A DNA stretch of 64,000 bases from Luzula sylvatica (lineage: Eukaryota > Streptophyta > Magnoliopsida > Poales > Juncaceae), in NCBI GenBank assembly GCA_946800325.1, contig OX326961.1:14692215-14756214 (forward strand), read 5' to 3'. The position numbers and the translations under genes were made by a program. The number at the start of each line of letters is the position of its first letter. Within the stretch, counting starts at the first letter, position 1. Below, piece by piece: positions 11,749-20,762 of the stretch. The notes under the pieces are model-generated. The model was not told the origin of the DNA. It saw nothing but the letters and a program-made list of their open reading frames with translations, and ran no database searches.

Positions 11749-12069
11749 TCAAAGATTGTGTGCATATCCCCCCATACTTATTCTTTCGCTTGTCCTCAAG
11801 CGATAATATAGAGAAAAAATTAAACCAAAGTTAAGGAGAGACATAACCTTTGATGCGTGGTGCTTGATCGTCATTGACTTGTTGCTCCTCCATCTATCTT
11901 GTTTCGAATTTTGTGTAGAATTGCTCGATGCGTTTCCATTCGCCTTGAACGATTCATTCGTTTCGTCGCTTCGAATCTCCACAACTCCAAATGGTGTGAC
12001 ATTGGTCACCACAAATGGGTCGATCCTACGCGACATTTGCTTCCTTTTGGAGTTGAACGTCTCGATCAC
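11749..12069 (-). pseudogene. Relic of gypsy integrase C-terminal tail
   Basis: A minus-strand frame of about 106 codons. An in-frame stop lies just upstream and there is no ATG at its start. Its first 45 residues, with FNSKRKQMSRR, DPFVVTNV, PFGVVEIRS and ESFKANG, match in order the conserved tail of plant Tat/Athila gypsy polyproteins, where an R-W-x-GPF core is followed by V-T-x-V-x-P-x-GxVEI and FKVNG. Here the tryptophan and glycine of the R-W-G-P-F core are replaced, and a run of unrelated residues follows. What is seen is similarity to the family pattern; that it is the last remnant of a deleted pol gene is inference. It sits between the 361-codon frame and the interior PPT-like motif at 11764. 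Confidence 0.6.
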
Positions 12070-12525
12070 CGATTTCTAATTCGCATCCTTTGCCGGTGTC
12101 GTCTCCATCTCGTCGCGTTTCTCGTGTCTTGGTCACACCTTTGCGATTCTTTGCTCGGGAATTCGTGGAGGTTGATTGAGGAGATTCGGAGGAAACGCAT
12201 CATTTGCCGATCTTGGAGAGGTAAGCATCTTGATCACATTAATTTTCGCCTTATCAACTTCCTTTCCTTTCTTGAGATTAGATGGTCTAATATGATTTCA
12301 TTGCTCACTAAAGAGTGGCATTTCCAAAAATTCGAAACAAGGTTAGATTGTAATGAGAGAGAATGGAAAGCATAAACCTTTGGATGTGATGGAGAATCGG
12401 GATTCTTGGTTTATCTTGGAATGTACCAATTGAGCTTGAGCATGTAGTCCTTGCACCGTTGGTACGAGGGTTTGCCTCCCTCGCTAGCGCTCTCGTTTAT
12501 GGTCTCGAGCTCGACCATGCCGATG

Positions 12526-13611
12526 TTATCCTCCTTCAAAATTAAACGAAGCACTAACATGGATCGCTACTTTTCGACCGCCTCGAAATACTCCCTTTGA
12601 GATGTTGGAGATGAGAGAATTCGGCGCTTGTATCACTCGTTTTGCATATGTCGAAAGTGGCGTCAATATTTCCTCAATCTTGCTTCGAATTTTTCGAATT
12701 GCTTCATTGCTTGGAGTTTGATGAAGAGGGGTTGTGAGAGGCGTGAGTGTTTCGAATGTATTTGACTTCCTTGATAAATCTACACAAGGTGAATTTCTAT
12801 CATGAGAAGCATCATAGTCCTTAAATGAATTAAAATTGATGATATATGGAAAGAATTCACCTTGGAGAATTGTAGATTTCTCTTCTTGCTCGTTTGATAA
12901 TTGCGCGTTTTCATCGATTGGAGTGAGTTGAACCGTCTTTTGGAGCGTCAAATCCAATGACACCTTTTCTTCTTCGATTGTCGTTCTCGTTCCAACGCCT
13001 TCATCGAATCCCCCCATACTTGAACTCTTGTCGTCTTCAATCTCCACGATCTCCTCTTTTGAAAACTCGAGATGAGAGGTGGTTATTTCTTCTTGTTTCA
13101 TCTCATTCGAGAAATTACTTGTTTTTTCCATTATCTCTTTCATCATTGCCATCATTTCCTCCATCCATCTTTTTAATTCTTGGTTTGGATCTTCGTTTTG
13201 GGATTGAAATGGTGGTACTTGGCATTCAAATTCATGTTGAAATTCGAGTTCATTTTGAGGAAGTTCGTATATTGGGTTTGAGTACATGGGGTTTGAGTAG
13301 TTGTTAGCGGTTTCGGCATAGGATTGTGTCTCATAACCCCATGGGGATTCGTTTTCGTATTGGCGAGCTTCGTAGATGGAATTTTGATAAAGGGTCTCGG
13401 TGTGTGATTCATAGTTTTGATTTGAGGGTGAACTTGAGAGCCAACCGAGCCTTCGTTCTTCTTCTCTATCTTTCCTTTCTTCCATTTCTTCATCTTCTTG
13501 AAATTGTAGCTTGAGAATCTCTTGATTTGTCATGGAGTCCGGATATCCTTTTTCGGCTCTACTGAGACGTATTAACTCCCGAAGCGATTTTGGTCTTTCT
13601 TGATGATCCAT
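12526..13611 (-). CDS. 361-aa retrotransposon protein, possibly gag-derived
   Basis: The only long frame of the LTR element. It starts at an ATG about 136 bp downstream of the primer site, the usual place for gag. The protein is acidic and rich in Glu, Gln, Asn and Ser. Residues about 1-60 are charged and helix-prone (an E/R-rich run near 40-52); residues 60-135 are a Tyr/Asn/Gln-rich low-complexity stretch with SNPMY-SNPIY repeats; residues about 145-170 form a likely coiled coil with a Met-rich segment (WMEEMMAMMKEIMEKT). No CCHC zinc knuckle, protease DTG or RT motif is present. The composition resembles the variable part of Tat/Athila-type gag, but I do not recognise a defining domain. 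The two LTRs are almost identical, so an intact frame proves little about selection. Confidence 0.55.
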   Translation of the reverse strand: MDHQERPKSLRELIRLSRAEKGYPDSMTNQEILKLQFQEDEEMEERKDREEERRLGWLSSSPSNQNYESHTETLYQNSIYEARQYENESPWGYETQSYAETANNYSNPMYSNPIYELPQNELEFQHEFECQVPPFQSQNEDPNQELKRWMEEMMAMMKEIMEKTSNFSNEMKQEEITTSHLEFSKEEIVEIEDDKSSSMGGFDEGVGTRTTIEEEKVSLDLTLQKTVQLTPIDENAQLSNEQEEKSTILQGEFFPYIINFNSFKDYDASHDRNSPCVDLSRKSNTFETLTPLTTPLHQTPSNEAIRKIRSKIEEILTPLSTYAKRVIQAPNSLISNISKGVFRGGRKVAIHVSASFNFEGG

Positions 13612-13746
13612 CTTGCTCCAGTTCGTGTACCTTGCAAGAATAGAAAATTTTCGAAATTAGTGAAATATCAAGTTCAAATGTATCAAATCTATTAAAAATA
13701 TCACTCTAGATTGCAAGTTTGATTCAAAATTTGACTTAAACATTAC

Positions 13747-13764
13747 TCCCCGGCAGCGGCGCCA
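13747..13764 (-). promoter_or_regulatory. Primer binding site, tRNA-Asp-like
   Basis: Minus strand TGGCGCCGCTGCCGGGGA begins two bases inside the 5' LTR. It matches, with one change, the site TGGCGCCGTTGCCGGGGA complementary to plant tRNA-Asp that Athila/Tat-group elements use. It fixes the element's orientation as minus. Confidence 0.85.
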
Positions 13765-13766
13765 TT

Positions 13767-15361
13767 TGATGAGCGAGTTTTTGGCGTGTAAAATTATCGT
13801 TGTATTCGAAAACCCGATTCAATCAACAAGTGAGAAAATATATGTGTATAGTGGAAAATATGCAAGTTCGTTCCACGAGGAGTATATGCGTCAATTAATG
13901 AATCAAAACTAGACAAGAAATAGCAAAGAAAATTCACAGAATATAGTCCGTTATAACGGAATATGAGTCCGTTACAACGGACTTGAGTGAAAATTCTGCG
14001 CTAAGTGTGAGATGAACGTCCGTTACAACGGATGAAACTCCGTTATAACGCACTAACCTTGTCCGTTATAACGAACAGTGGTTTCGTTGCAACGGATTGG
14101 TTAATCCGTTACAACGGACCGCAATGTCCGTTACAACGCACTTGTATTGATGCTATTGAGTAGAAATTCTGACTAGTCCGTTACAAGGGAACTCTAGGTG
14201 CGTTACAACGGAAGTATAACCAACTGAATATTCAAGGACCAACCGTCTAGTCCGTTGTAACGCAACGTGAGTCCGTTATAACGGAAGTAGTTCTGGATTT
14301 CTGATTTGAGATTTGATTTGGGAGCAGTTTGATGGTTTGTTTTGGATTCAAATTTAGAAGTAATTAAACTAAGTAACAAGCACTAAGATCACACAAACAA
14401 ACAAAGAAGATTTAGAGCAAAGAAAAAGAACTAAAGATTCGTAAACCGAGAATTCTTTACACAACAAAATCCAATCAAACAACAATTAATCAAGTAATTG
14501 AAAAGGAGTACACCTAGTTGAGAAAGCCTCGAAGTGAAGCTCCTTGTCTCCTTGCCTCGCACCGAAAGATCCTTGCTTCTTGTCTCGAGAGTGATGGATT
14601 GTACCGAAAGGATGAAGCTCCCTTGTCTCGGATCGCAATCACTTCGAAGAAACGCGGATCGAGTCACGACACTTCTTCTCAAATCCACCGTAGGGAATAG
14701 CTCCTTGTCACGGCCCGATCTTCGAAGGATGAGAAGGATTCGTCGAAGGGATGAGCTCCCTTGTCTCGACTTGTCCTTGAGAGATTTTTCTTGATTGATC
14801 TTGAAGTATCTTGAAGGTTCTTGATTGTGCTTGGAAGTTCTTGAGAGGTTCTTGGAAGTTCTTGAGAGGGAGAGAGAAGAGAGAGAGAGAAAGTGCTCCG
14901 AAGAGCGGGGAGAAGGGCCCTCAACTCGTGGCCCTTTTGGTCTTATTTATAGCACTCACGGAGTCTTCTTATTGGTCACGAGTTGGTGGAGAGGATTGGG
15001 GGTAATGAAGTAATTTCCACCAAAGGTAGGTGGGAAGGATAAGGGCTAAGGATTGAGTGGTTTTCGTGTGGACTTTTGTGTAAGTTTCTATCATGATGAT
15101 TGCTTGCCTCCCGTCTCATTCATGTACCGAATATATTGGTACAATATATCGTTTTCATTCCTCTTGACGTGTTGGAGACAACTACACTTTCCAAATTCCC
15201 AGAATTTCCTTCTAAAACCTGTAATTAAGCGATAAAACACACTTAGTGATGAAATATTCTCGTTATCTCAAATATGAACAATTATATATAAAGTTGTGAT
15301 TCAAAAAGGGCTAAAATCCCCAAATTAGATATCAAAAAGGTGCTTTATTTTCCTCTTATCA
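13767..15361 (-). repeat. 5' LTR (right copy)
   Basis: Identical in length to the left LTR and displaced by exactly 4,817 bp. The only difference I noticed is T at 15250 where the left copy has A at 10433. It carries the active promoter position for the element. The palindrome cluster recurs at 13947-14287. Confidence 0.95.
14943..14951 (-). promoter_or_regulatory. TATA box of the 5' LTR
   Basis: TATAAATAA on the minus strand, 410 bp from the LTR start. The predicted transcript would begin near 14910-14920, in a CT-rich leader (14860-14915 on the complementary strand). About 1.15 kb of LTR would then be R plus U5, which is long. Confidence 0.65.
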
Positions 15362-15837
15362 ACTAACTAACTAGCTAACTAACTACCTAACTAACTAATT
15401 ACCTAACTACCTTCCTACAAACCCACTAACTAACTAACTAACTATCTAATTAACTAACTCACTTACTAACTACCTAACTAACAAACTATCTTCCTACATA
15501 CCTTTTAACTAACTAACTAATTAACTAACTAACTAACTAACTAACTACCTTCCTACATACCCACTAACTAACTAACTAACTATCTATCTAACTAACTACT
15601 AGCTAACTAAGTAACTAATTTACTGAATAACTAACTAATTAACTAACTACCTAATAGATAACTAACTAGCTAACTAACTAACTAACTATTTAACTAACTA
15701 TGTAACTAACTAACTACCTTCTACATACATATAAACTAACTAACTAAACAACTAACTAACTAACTAACTGCCTAAATAACTAACTAACTAACTAACTACC
15801 GATATTAATAACTAAATAACTAACTAACTAACTGCCT
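15362..15837 (-). repeat. CTAA satellite between LTR element and LINE
   Basis: Starts with the right ACTAA target duplication (15362-15366). The order of words (CCTACAAACCCAC, TTCCTACATACCTTTTAAC near 15491, CTACATACATATAAAC near 15721) is the same as at 59.91-60.33 kb and 61.62-61.98 kb, so this is a paralogous unit. Confidence 0.93.
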
Positions 15838-15843
15838 TAATAA

Positions 15844-16692
15844 TTGGAAAGCTGCGCTTCTTTCAATAGGAGGGAGAGTGATATTAATAAACTTAGTCCT
15901 AAGCTCACTGCCGATATTTTATTTCTCGGTATTCAAATTTCCAATTTGGGTATTGAGAGAGATTGATAAAATAAGGAAACAGTTTTTATGGAAAGGTAAT
16001 AAAGATAGTGGCTTGAATTTGGTAAAATGGGAAAGAGTAATCAGACCTAAGAGTAAGGGAGGAATGGGGATTATGGATTTGGAAAAGTTTAATAAATCGC
16101 TCTTGATCAAATGGGTATGGAAGTACTTCACTAATTCTGGTGAAGGAAATTTGAGATAGACCCACATGGTCAGCAACATTTATAAGCAAGAAAAGAATGA
16201 GAAAGATTCTTATTTTTGGAAAGAGATAAAGAAATTGGTGGGGGAATTTTGTAAATATTCCATATTCGTCCCAGGAAATGGAAAGCTGACAAATTTTTGG
16301 GAAAGTAAATGGGAAAAGGATGATATTTTGGAAGAAAAATATGCAAGTCTAAGAAGCTATTCGGAAAATTATAATTGTACGCTGAGGGATATAATGGAAT
16401 TAGGAGGTAATATGAAGATGAAACAGGAATTACCCGTTATAGCAAATGAACAATTAATTGATTTGAGAAAGAAATTGCAATCAATTCAATTAATTGAGGG
16501 GGAGGAAGATAAAGTGATATGGGAAGCAGATAAATCCAAAAGATTCAAAGTAAAAAGTATGTACGAAGCACTAATCAATGATGAAGAAAGTGAATTGGAG
16601 GGAGATTTGAGAGAGATATGGAAAATAAAAATACCGCTAAGAATTAGAATATTTTTATGGATAGCAAAACAGGAAAAAAATACCAACTATAG
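15844..16692 (+). pseudogene. LINE ORF2 fragment: RT C-terminus and start of zf-RVT
   Basis: The frame opens in mid-gene with WKAALLSIGGRVILIN, SLPIFYFSVFKFP and IRKQFLWKG, the standard C-terminal thumb pattern of plant LINE reverse transcriptases (W-K-x-x-LLS-x-GGR...LI...FLW). It continues with GGMGIMDLEKFN-x-SLLIKWVWKY. An in-frame stop lies at 16157-16159. The next segment has FWKEI, VGNGK-like VPGNGKLTNFWE, and LWKIKIP-like IWKIKIPLRIRIFLWIA (about 16615-16670), which opens the zf-RVT domain. A run of A at about 16674-16680 appears to carry a one-base shift, after which the frame ends at 16694. All catalytic RT motifs (including the metal-binding YADD box) and the endonuclease lie in the missing 5' part. 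Confidence 0.85.
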
Positions 16693-16694
16693 AT

Positions 16695-17216
16695 AATCTG
16701 AAAAAAAGAGGCATGTACCTTGTGAACAGATGTATCATGTGCAGAAAAGAGGAAGAATCAACAAAGCATCTTCTTCAAGGTGAATGCGTAGGTCTTCGGA
16801 AGATTTGGGAGGCTCTTCAAGATTCAGAGATGACGAAGGAAACACCTAGTATCCGAGCAGAGACAGTAAAAGTCTGGAACTTGTGCTTCAGCAAAGAGAC
16901 GGAAAAGAAAATTAGAAAGATGGCTGCTTTATTCATTCACGGAGTTTGGAAAGAGCGCTGCAAGAGAATTTTTACAGGTTATTTTGCGAAAAATTGGGTA
17001 ATAATGAATGAAATAAAAGGGGAATATGAATTACTGAATAAGGTGAGTAAAGGGAGGAAGCCGCCCCTTAATAGAGAAAAGAACGAGGAAGAGGAACACC
17101 AAGCCATGTCAGAGAAAGCAAGAAACGGAGAAGGAAGAGGAGGCACAGTCGCTGAAAGAATGATGAGATTGGTGAAATTAATTGAAGAAGAAGAAGGCGG
17201 CGGTGATCCTGAGTAA
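16695..17216 (+). pseudogene. LINE ORF2 fragment: zf-RVT zinc knuckle and tail
   Basis: Continues the domain opened upstream, in another frame. CIMCRKEEESTKHLLQGEC (from about 16731) gives the C-x2-C...H-x5-C zinc ligands of zf-RVT, followed by LRKIWE. Further on, GVWKERCKRIF resembles the W-x-ERN-x-R-x-F motif found near the end of plant LINE ORF2 proteins. The last 60 residues are Glu/Arg/Gly-rich low complexity. The frame stops at 17214-17216. It is not expected to yield protein, given the missing 5' end and the frame breaks. Confidence 0.8.
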
Positions 17217-17510
17217 AATGAAGATAAGAGATGAAGAAAGTAGGTCTGGAGATGGATGGATTAGAGATGAAGAGGAAAAGGGTACATAAAAAGAAAAAAG
17301 AGAATGGGCTGAAAGATGAATTGGGCCGTGCAGGATAGGAAATAGATTTTAAGAGATGGATTGTTATAGTAAAATGTAAAGATGAAAATAGTATAGTGAA
17401 AAAAAGGATAATAGGAGATATGTAAAAAATTGTAAAATACAAATATTTTCAGATGAAATAAATAAGTGCTTAGTAGTGGGACAATAAAGCCCACTCTAAA
17501 CCTTTTAAAA

Positions 17511-17595
17511 ACATACATATTAACTAACTAACTTACTAAAGAATTAACTAACAACCTAACAAACTAAATAACTGACCAACTAACTGACTAATATG

Positions 17596-17628
<33 letters not shown>

Positions 17629-17778
17629 GACTTACTAACTAACTACTAGATTACTAACGAAATAACTAACTAACTAACTAAATAACTAACTAACTAACTA
17701 CTTGCTAACTAAGTAACTAACTGATTAACAAACTAACTTGTTAACTAATTAACTACTAGCTCACTAACTAACTAAGTG

Positions 17779-17815
<37 letters not shown>

Positions 17816-17923
17816 TAGCTAACTAACTAATTAACAAACTAATTAACTAACTAACTAACTACCGTCATACATACCTATTAATTAACTAACTACCTAACTA
17901 CCTACCTACCTACCTACAAACCC

Positions 17924-17954
<31 letters not shown>

Positions 17955-18359
17955 TCCTACATACCTATTGACTAACATGCTAACTGACTAACTAAATAAT
18001 TAACTGACTAACTAACTAATTACCTTCCTACATACCCACTAACTATCTAACTGACTAACTGACTAACTAACTAACTAACTAACTAACTAGCTAACTAACT
18101 TATTAACTAACTAACTTATAAACTAACTAACTGACTAACTAGCTGCCTTCCTACATACCCTCTAACTAACTAACTAACTATCTAACTAACTAACTAAGTA
18201 ACTAAATAAATAAATAACTAACTTACTAACCAACTAACTAACTAACTAAATACTAGCTAACTAACTAACCAACTAATTAACTAACTAACTAACTATCTAA
18301 CTACTAGCTAACTAACTAACTAACTAACTAACTACCTACCTTCAAACATACCTTTTAAC
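17511..18359 (-). repeat. CTAA satellite between LINE and small element
   Basis: Opens with ACATACATATTAAC and TTACTAAAGAATTAAC, the same words found at about 24.43, 60.67 and 62.33 kb. Ends CCTTCAAACATACCTTTTAAC, the flank shared by all three small inverted-repeat elements. No gene was seen. Confidence 0.93.
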
Positions 18360-18846
18360 ATATGTTGCACGGATACGGGTACGAGTATCGTATCCGATAC
18401 GATACGGATACGGCGATACGGCGATTTTATAAAAATCATGGATACGATACGTTTGTATATATATATATTATTTTTATTATGTTGAAAAAATAAAGTTTAA
18501 TTAGAAAATTTATTGTGAAAATATTAAATATGCATGTGGAAAATGATTTGGTACGACCCTTATGCACAATATCCAAACATATAAGATTGGGCGGAACATA
18601 AGTGCATGAATAATCCCACCTCGCTGTATTGACCGACCTTATCCATCCTTTACCCCTATAAATAAGTCCCCCCTTCTCACCCAGTTTAATACTTGTGGCT
18701 GGCCTTTTCATAAACATAGGCCGTATCCCCGTGAATTAATGCCGTGTCATGGCGTATCCACGCCGTGTCCATGAATAATTTAATATAAAATATTTAGATA
18801 CGCCAGCTGGCTTGTCTGATACGTATCGGATGCGTATCCAACGCGT
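18360..18846 (+). mobile_element. Small inverted-repeat element, copy 1 (right end lost)
   Basis: Starts TATGTTGCACGGATACG like copies 2 and 3, but its outermost base is A rather than C. It is nearly identical to them until GCGTATCCAACGCGT (18846), where the CACTA element begins. About 65 bp of the right end, including the right inverted repeat, is absent beyond the CACTA element. A minus-strand open frame of 93 codons (18436-18717) recurs in the other copies but has no recognisable domain and overlaps the promoter-like signals, so I do not call it a gene. Confidence 0.85.
18613..18710 (+). promoter_or_regulatory. U-snRNA-type promoter layout (USE, TATA, U2-like start), copy 1
   Basis: ATCCCACCTCG (18613-18623) matches the plant snRNA upstream sequence element RTCCCACATCG at 10 of 11 positions. 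TATAAATA (18657-18664) follows after 33 nt, the spacing known for Pol II-type plant U-snRNA genes; Pol III U6 genes have about 10 bp less. At 18689, 32 nt after the first T of the TATA box, the sequence reads ATACTTGTGGCTGGCCTTTT, similar to the U2 snRNA start with its ATAC and GGCCTTTT. The motif match and spacing are seen directly; the promoter identity is inference. Confidence 0.5.
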
Positions 18847-19185
18847 CACTACAACAAATATGCACATCAGCGACGATAAAAACCGTCGCTGATACTCCCA
18901 AAAACCGTCGCTGAAAGTTTTACCGACGGCAACCCGTCGCTGATCTCCCGTCGCTGAAAGGGGCCTCGCTAATGTCACTTTTTCCAACGGGCCGTCGCTG
19001 ATGTCACTTTTTCCGATGGTTGTTCTTTCTCCGGCGGGCCGTAGAACACTTCTCCGGCGGGCCGTCGCATAAACCTTCTCCGGCGGGCCGTCGCAGAAAC
19101 CCTTCTTCGGCGGTCCGTCGCAGAACCCTTCTCCGGTGGGCCGTCGCAGAAACCCTTCTCCGGCGGGCCGTCGCAGAAATATTTA
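18847..19185. repeat. Left terminal and subterminal repeats of CACTA element
   Basis: From the CACTA terminus to about 19010, words such as CCGTCGCTGA repeat in both orientations. From about 19029 to 19183 a unit of about 28 bp, CTCCGGCGGGCCGTCGCAGA with variants, is repeated some six times in tandem. These are the usual binding platform for the accessory TNPA-like protein in CACTA elements. The tandem section joins directly to the truncated transposase gene. Confidence 0.85.
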
Positions 19186-19189
19186 TAAT

Positions 19190-20762
19190 TATGGGTGACT
19201 CCCAATCCAGGAATTTGTAACTTATCAATACCATTTCTACGAACTCTAACTCTTGGTAATTTGTTGACCCGATCCACGATACTTCGAATCTGATCACCTG
19301 ATCGACGCGGAGGAGGTGGATTTCTCTGACTACGAAACGGATGGTTGTGCGGTAAAAATTGACGATGGCAATCAAACCAGGTTTGTTTTCTACCATTTGT
19401 CAAAGAGAATGATTTTGTATTCTCCATACAAATTGGGCACGATAATCTACCGTGCGTTGACCAGCCTGACACCATACCGTATGCTGGAAAATCATTAATC
19501 GTCCATAAAAGAGACGCTTTCATTGTAAAATTATTTCACGATATGCATTGTACGTAACAACACCATTTTCCCACAGCATTTTTAACTCATCAACTAAGGG
19601 CTTCAATAAAACATCAATTTTATCGCCCGGATGATCGGGTCCTGGAATGACGAGAGATAAGAATATATTTTGATCTTTGAGACTCATTCCCGGCGGTAGA
19701 TTATACGACACAATGAAAACAGGCCAACACGAATAAGGTTTGCCGCTCGAGACAGTATAAGGACAAAAACCATCAGTGGACAACCCTAGACGAACGTTTC
19801 GAGGTTCGATTGCAAACTGGGGATAAGCGGAATCAAAATCTTTCCACATTTGTCCATCCGATGGATGAATCATAACATTGGGATTTTCTCGAGGACCTTG
19901 ATGCCAGGTCATGTGTTGAGAAGTTTGTTTGGCCATGTACAATCTCTGTAACCGAGGAGTTATCGGAAGATATCGCACCACTTTACAAGGAATAGGTTTT
20001 CCTTTCTTACCTTCTTCCATAGGTAAGAAACGAGATTTGTTACATTTATCACATCTATTTTTGAGACTATCATTCCCATAAAAAAGCATGCAGTTATCCG
20101 GACATACATCAGTTTTCTCATACTGCATACCCAATCCTTTGATGAATTTCTTAGATTCATTGAAATTTTCAGGAAAATTATTCTTATTTTTTCGAGGGAT
20201 AATGAAGTTTTTGATTACATACAAAAACCTATCGAAAGCTATTTTGGTAACTTCACAATCAGATTTGTCATTCAGTAACATTGTAACAACAGACATTAGA
20301 GAATGTTCTGAAAACCCCGGCCCATCCCATAAAGTCTCATCAGAAGCTCGAAGCATCTCAAAGAAACGAGCAGCTTCCGAATTTGGTTCCTCATTCTCCT
20401 CTACTTCTTCTTGCCAATCAAACGAAGGTCCGACAACATCACGAACCATTTGTTCCATCCGATTGGGACTGAACGACGACGACCCACCAATTTCGAAATT
20501 TGAATCGCCCTCTTCGTGTTTTGTCCAAAATTAGGTAATCCGGCATAAAACCGACACTACTTAAATGGGTTGCTATGTCATCATGGATACGAAGAAAAGA
20601 ATTTTGACAATTCTTGCATGGGCACCAAGTACATTGTTTTCCTTGGCTATTGATTGGCAATTTCTCGAGATTTGCGAATGCAAAATTAAGAAAATCAACC
20701 ATTCCATTCCAAAACTCAATCGTAAGAGAATGATTATACATCCAAGAACGATCAGTGTCCAT
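19190..20762 (-). pseudogene. CACTA TNP2-type transposase, broken
   Basis: Reads on the minus strand from the ATG at 20760-20762. The first segment (20762 to about 20525) is the transposase-associated domain: MDTDRSWMY, CPCKNC and HLSSVGF. A one-base shift near 20525 moves to the next frame, which runs to 19520 and holds the TNP2 core: CPDNCMLFYG, CDKCNKSRF, RLQRLYMAK, MIHPSDGQMWKDFD, RLGLSTDGFCPY, CWPVFIVSYNLPPGMSLK and IPGPDHPGDKIDVLLKPL. A second shift near 19530 leads to LLWTINDFPAYGMVSGWSTHG and CPICME (down to about 19330). The gene stops being recognisable after VTHNYK near 19190, where the family normally continues into its LPYW region and a long C-terminal half. The missing half, two frameshifts and junction with subterminal repeats mark an internally deleted copy. 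Confidence 0.9.

Larger units (their letters stand above)
8950..15361 (-). mobile_element. Young non-autonomous Ty3/gypsy-type LTR retrotransposon
   Basis: Element of 6,412 bp with two 1,595-bp LTRs that differ by one base in my reading (10433 A against 15250 T), ACTAA target duplications, a primer binding site complementary to a tRNA-Asp-like end, and a polypurine tract. It is transcribed on the minus strand: the 5' LTR is at 13767-15361. The 3.2-kb interior holds one 361-codon frame and a short relic resembling the integrase C-terminal tail of Tat/Athila-type gypsy elements. No reverse transcriptase, RNase H, protease or integrase core is seen, so it must depend on a helper element. The architecture is LARD-like. 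Confidence 0.93.
15838..17510 (+). mobile_element. 5'-truncated L1-type LINE
   Basis: A 1.67-kb insertion carrying the 3' end of a plant L1-clade LINE: the end of the reverse transcriptase, the zf-RVT zinc-binding region, a basic tail and about 290 bp of 3' untranslated sequence with AATAAA near 17457 and again near 17483. It ends CCTTTTAAAA with only a very short A tail. No clear target duplication is seen. Paralogous array copies show that array sequence is missing at this site, so insertion or a later event deleted flanking repeats. Confidence 0.85.

Noticed and set aside
11899..12375. Plus-strand frame of 158 codons
   Set aside because: It lies opposite the integrase-tail relic in an element transcribed from the minus strand, and shows no recognisable motif.
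17068..17518. Minus-strand frames of 124 and 85 codons over the LINE 3' end
   Set aside because: They are antisense to the zf-RVT region and A-rich 3' untranslated region, and are hydrophobic low complexity.
18436..18717. 93-codon minus-strand frame in the small element, repeated at 25389-25670 and 63291-63581
   Set aside because: The three copies are recent array duplicates, so shared openness is not evidence of selection. The residues show no domain, and the frame overlaps the USE/TATA layout on the other strand.
18657..18720. A complete U2 snRNA gene
   Set aside because: Only about the first 40 nt after the TATA box resemble U2; no Sm site or later U2 stems are visible, so I call a promoter-like layout and not an RNA gene.
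19020..19220. Open frames of 66 and 130 codons over the CCGGCGGGCCGTCGC repeats
   Set aside because: A 28-bp tandem repeat without stops gives open frames on both strands; only the part above 19190 has transposase similarity.
20088..20534. Plus-strand frame of 148 codons
   Set aside because: It is antisense to the TNP2 transposase, which has clear family motifs.
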